Source: DATAYF01 sp036272735
GTDB lineage: Bacteria; Chloroflexota; Ktedonobacteria; Ktedonobacterales; Ktedonobacteraceae
Reading direction: 5' to 3'
NCBI GenBank assembly: GCA_036272735.1
Contig: DATAYF010000430.1
Coordinates: 1 to 6,834 of the forward strand
DNA: 6,834 bases
Position 1 is the first letter of the stretch; each line of letters opens with the position of its first letter. The notes beneath the pieces are model-generated. The model saw only the letters and a program-made list of their open reading frames with translations. It was not told where the DNA came from and did not search any database. The position numbers and the translations under genes are program-made. Shown one piece after another: positions 5,697 to 6,834 of this stretch.

Positions 5697-6104
5697 ATGA
5701 GAGAGGCAATGGCGATGTCACTGATGGTGGCGTTGCCAGATCAACGTCAAGCGCGGAGATCAGCTCGACAGGAGCTTGTTCGGCAGGTGGGGCTTGGAGC
5801 AACTGCCTCAGAGGCACGGCGGCGCTGTCCTATTCCGATGCATCGCACGACCGTGTACCGACTCCTGAAGCGAGTCGAGCAGGAAGGTGAGCAAGCATTC
5901 TCAGAGAGGCGCCACGGCCACCCGGTCAAACTGCGTGGAGAGGTGCTCACCTGGCTTCTGGACTATTGCCAGAGCCACGCGTCTGTTTCCAGTTCGGAAC
6001 TCCAGCACCTCATCGCCGAACGGTTCCATCTCGCGGTGAGTGTCAGTCAACTCAACCGTGTTCGTGCTGCTCACGGCGTGCGTGGTGTGCGTAAGAGGTC
6101 CTGA
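5697..6104 (+). CDS. Tandem helix-turn-helix, transposase-like protein, 135 aa, probably truncated
   Basis: The start at 5697 is chosen because AGGA (5684-5687) is 9 nt upstream; the neighbouring ATGs at 5688 and 5691 are too close to it. Residues ~34-60 (LGATASEARRRC through HRTTVYRLLKRV) form one HTH. A linker with SERRHGHPVKLRGEV (69-83) follows, then a second HTH at ~99-127 (SELQHLIAERFHLAVSVSQL, then NRVRAAHGV). This pair resembles the DNA-binding front end of IS630-type transposases and of transposase-like proteins I associate with Ktedonobacteria. Those usually continue for hundreds of residues into a catalytic or unknown domain. Here the family-like sequence ends at AHGV (~6081) and the frame stops eight codons later with no DDE-type catalytic region. 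It could still bind DNA, but it is most likely the remnant of a mobile element. Its end overlaps by 34 bp the end of the opposing asparagine-synthase-like frame. Confidence 0.65.
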   Translation: MREAMAMSLMVALPDQRQARRSARQELVRQVGLGATASEARRRCPIPMHRTTVYRLLKRVEQEGEQAFSERRHGHPVKLRGEVLTWLLDYCQSHASVSSSELQHLIAERFHLAVSVSQLNRVRAAHGVRGVRKRS

Positions 6105-6834
6105 CACAAAAATGGCGGTACCGCAAAGGGATCGCTGGTACCAGCAAGACTCGATGCACTGATAAGAGAATGAGACCGTCCACAACTTTTCACGATATCA
6201 GGGAGCAGCCAATCAGTAGAAACTGCCCCTACGCACATCTTGACCTTCTCGGAGAAGGCAATGGGCGCCGAGAAAATATCCGCCAGACCATAGGAATCGA
6301 GAGGACCAAAGCAAAGATCACCCCCACGCCCGGTCGTGAGCAACGAGATTCCGTCTCGTACTGCATGTTCAGCAATACTTTGCATCCACCTGAGCCCTGC
6401 ATGTCCATAGGGATGTGGAAAACGCCAATCAAACGAGAGCGTGTCTGCTTCTGTTGTTGCGGGAATGAGGACCAGCGGAATGGAAAGAGCCCCGGCGGCC
6501 GCTACCGCACAGGCTGATTCATCAGCAGATGAATGCCCATGCTGGAGGTGGTATGCAATGACCCTCGCACCCTTCCGAACCAACGCCGCAGCCACCACTG
6601 CCGAGTCTATGCCTCCTGAAAACAGGATACCGATGGTTTCCCCGGTTTCCGCAAGAAAACCTGCCGCCTCCAGCATCGCCTCTCGCGTCAAGAGCGCTAA
6701 TTCTGGCAAGGTGACGCGCTTTGACGGTACTTCGGCTTTCCTCTGCTCAAGGGGAGCAATCTGGACGGTGGTGGCGTCTATAATCACCACAGTGCCAGCA
6801 GCGATATGGTCGACCCCCTGATAGATGAAGACAT
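6071..6834 (-). CDS. Asparagine-synthase-family protein, 5' end outside window, C-terminus apparently truncated
   Basis: The frame is open through the right edge of the window, and 253 codons are visible. Residues 1-19 (VFIYQGVDHIAAGTVVIID) resemble the segment between the glutaminase and synthetase domains of AsnB-like proteins (x-YEGV-x-x-L-x-PG), so the amidotransferase-like domain probably lies beyond the edge. Residues 67-80 (IGILFSGGIDSAVV) contain the SGGxDS PP-loop that binds ATP, and 168-176 (GRGGDLCFG) is the second conserved GGD/FG motif. The middle part has FPHPYGHAGLRWM (138-150), as in AsnB-related amide-forming enzymes. These activate a carboxylate as the acyl-adenylate; relatives include asparagine synthetase and lasso-peptide cyclases. 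Normally well over 100 residues follow GGD. Here only 81 follow, and the last ~40 are serine/proline-rich and unlike the family, ending antisense to the HTH gene. It is therefore probably truncated. The substrate cannot be inferred, and no RiPP precursor is seen in this window. Confidence 0.75.
   Translation of the reverse strand, partial: VFIYQGVDHIAAGTVVIIDATTVQIAPLEQRKAEVPSKRVTLPELALLTREAMLEAAGFLAETGETIGILFSGGIDSAVVAAALVRKGARVIAYHLQHGHSSADESACAVAAAGALSIPLVLIPATTEADTLSFDWRFPHPYGHAGLRWMQSIAEHAVRDGISLLTTGRGGDLCFGPLDSYGLADIFSAPIAFSEKVKMCVGAVSTDWLLPDIVKSCGRSHSLISASSLAGTSDPFAVPPFLCQDLLRTPRTP
6115..6145. repeat. Twin GGTACC-centred palindromes, centres 20 bp apart
   Basis: GCGGTACCGC (6115-6124) is a perfect 10-bp palindrome and GCTGGTACCAGC (6134-6145) a perfect 12-bp palindrome. 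Their centres (6119/6120 and 6139/6140) are exactly 20 bp apart, close to two helical turns, so two dimers would bind on the same face of the DNA. They lie just beyond the HTH gene's stop codon, inside the suspect tail of the opposing frame. They may be binding sites for the adjacent HTH protein or part of an element end, or a coincidence. Confidence 0.4.

Noticed and set aside
6170..6821. Forward-strand frames of 115 and 126 codons opposite the asparagine-synthase-like gene
   Set aside because: They are antisense to a frame with clear PP-loop motifs and show no domain signature or ribosome site of their own.

Overview
The window looks like an accessory stretch of a soil-type Chloroflexota chromosome, most likely from class Ktedonobacteria. 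The basis is style and family content, not a marker gene. It carries a very large MalT/LuxR-type ATPase regulator with an N-terminal WYWRAY/YLG module that I associate with Ktedonobacter proteins. It also has a two-gene DUF1214/DUF1254 membrane pair and a helix-turn-helix transposase-like protein of a kind abundant in that class. The DNA is fairly GC-rich, with spaced-out genes and several decayed gene pieces between them. No rRNA, tRNA or CRISPR array was seen.

Layout. Positions 1-241 hold a plausible promoter and the intact start (ribosome site, ATG and first ~24 codons) of a site-specific DNA methyltransferase whose reading frame then loses all resemblance to the family and stops. Positions 356-448 hold a good sigma-70-like promoter whose expected start point lies in a strong imperfect palindrome. 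This controls the main gene, 449-3589, a 1046-residue LuxR-family regulator with Walker A/B motifs and a C-terminal LuxR DNA-binding domain. A second perfect hairpin lies in its first codons. Positions 3590-3846 are non-coding with weak hairpins. Positions 3847-5217 look like a small operon: a 32-codon leader ORF, then a DUF1214 protein and a DUF1254 protein, with overlapping or almost touching stop and start codons.

The right-hand part is a patchwork. Positions 5335-5520 retain the C-terminus of an alpha/beta hydrolase interrupted by two stop codons. Positions 5697-6104 encode a 135-residue tandem-HTH protein that appears to be the N-terminal part of a longer transposase-like protein. Converging on it from the right edge, on the minus strand, is an asparagine-synthase-family (PP-loop) protein. 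Its N-terminal part lies outside the window and its C-terminus appears cut short where it runs into the HTH gene. Two GGTACC-centred palindromes exactly 20 bp apart lie in this collision zone.

Taken together, the intact functional units are the LuxR regulator and the DUF1214/DUF1254 operon. Around them lie at least two clear gene remnants and two probable truncations, which points to repeated insertion and deletion. I found no convincing new multi-gene system. The best leads are the palindromic control region of the regulator, the leader ORF coupled to the split DUF1214/DUF1254 pair, and the truncated asparagine-synthase-like gene beside the HTH element.
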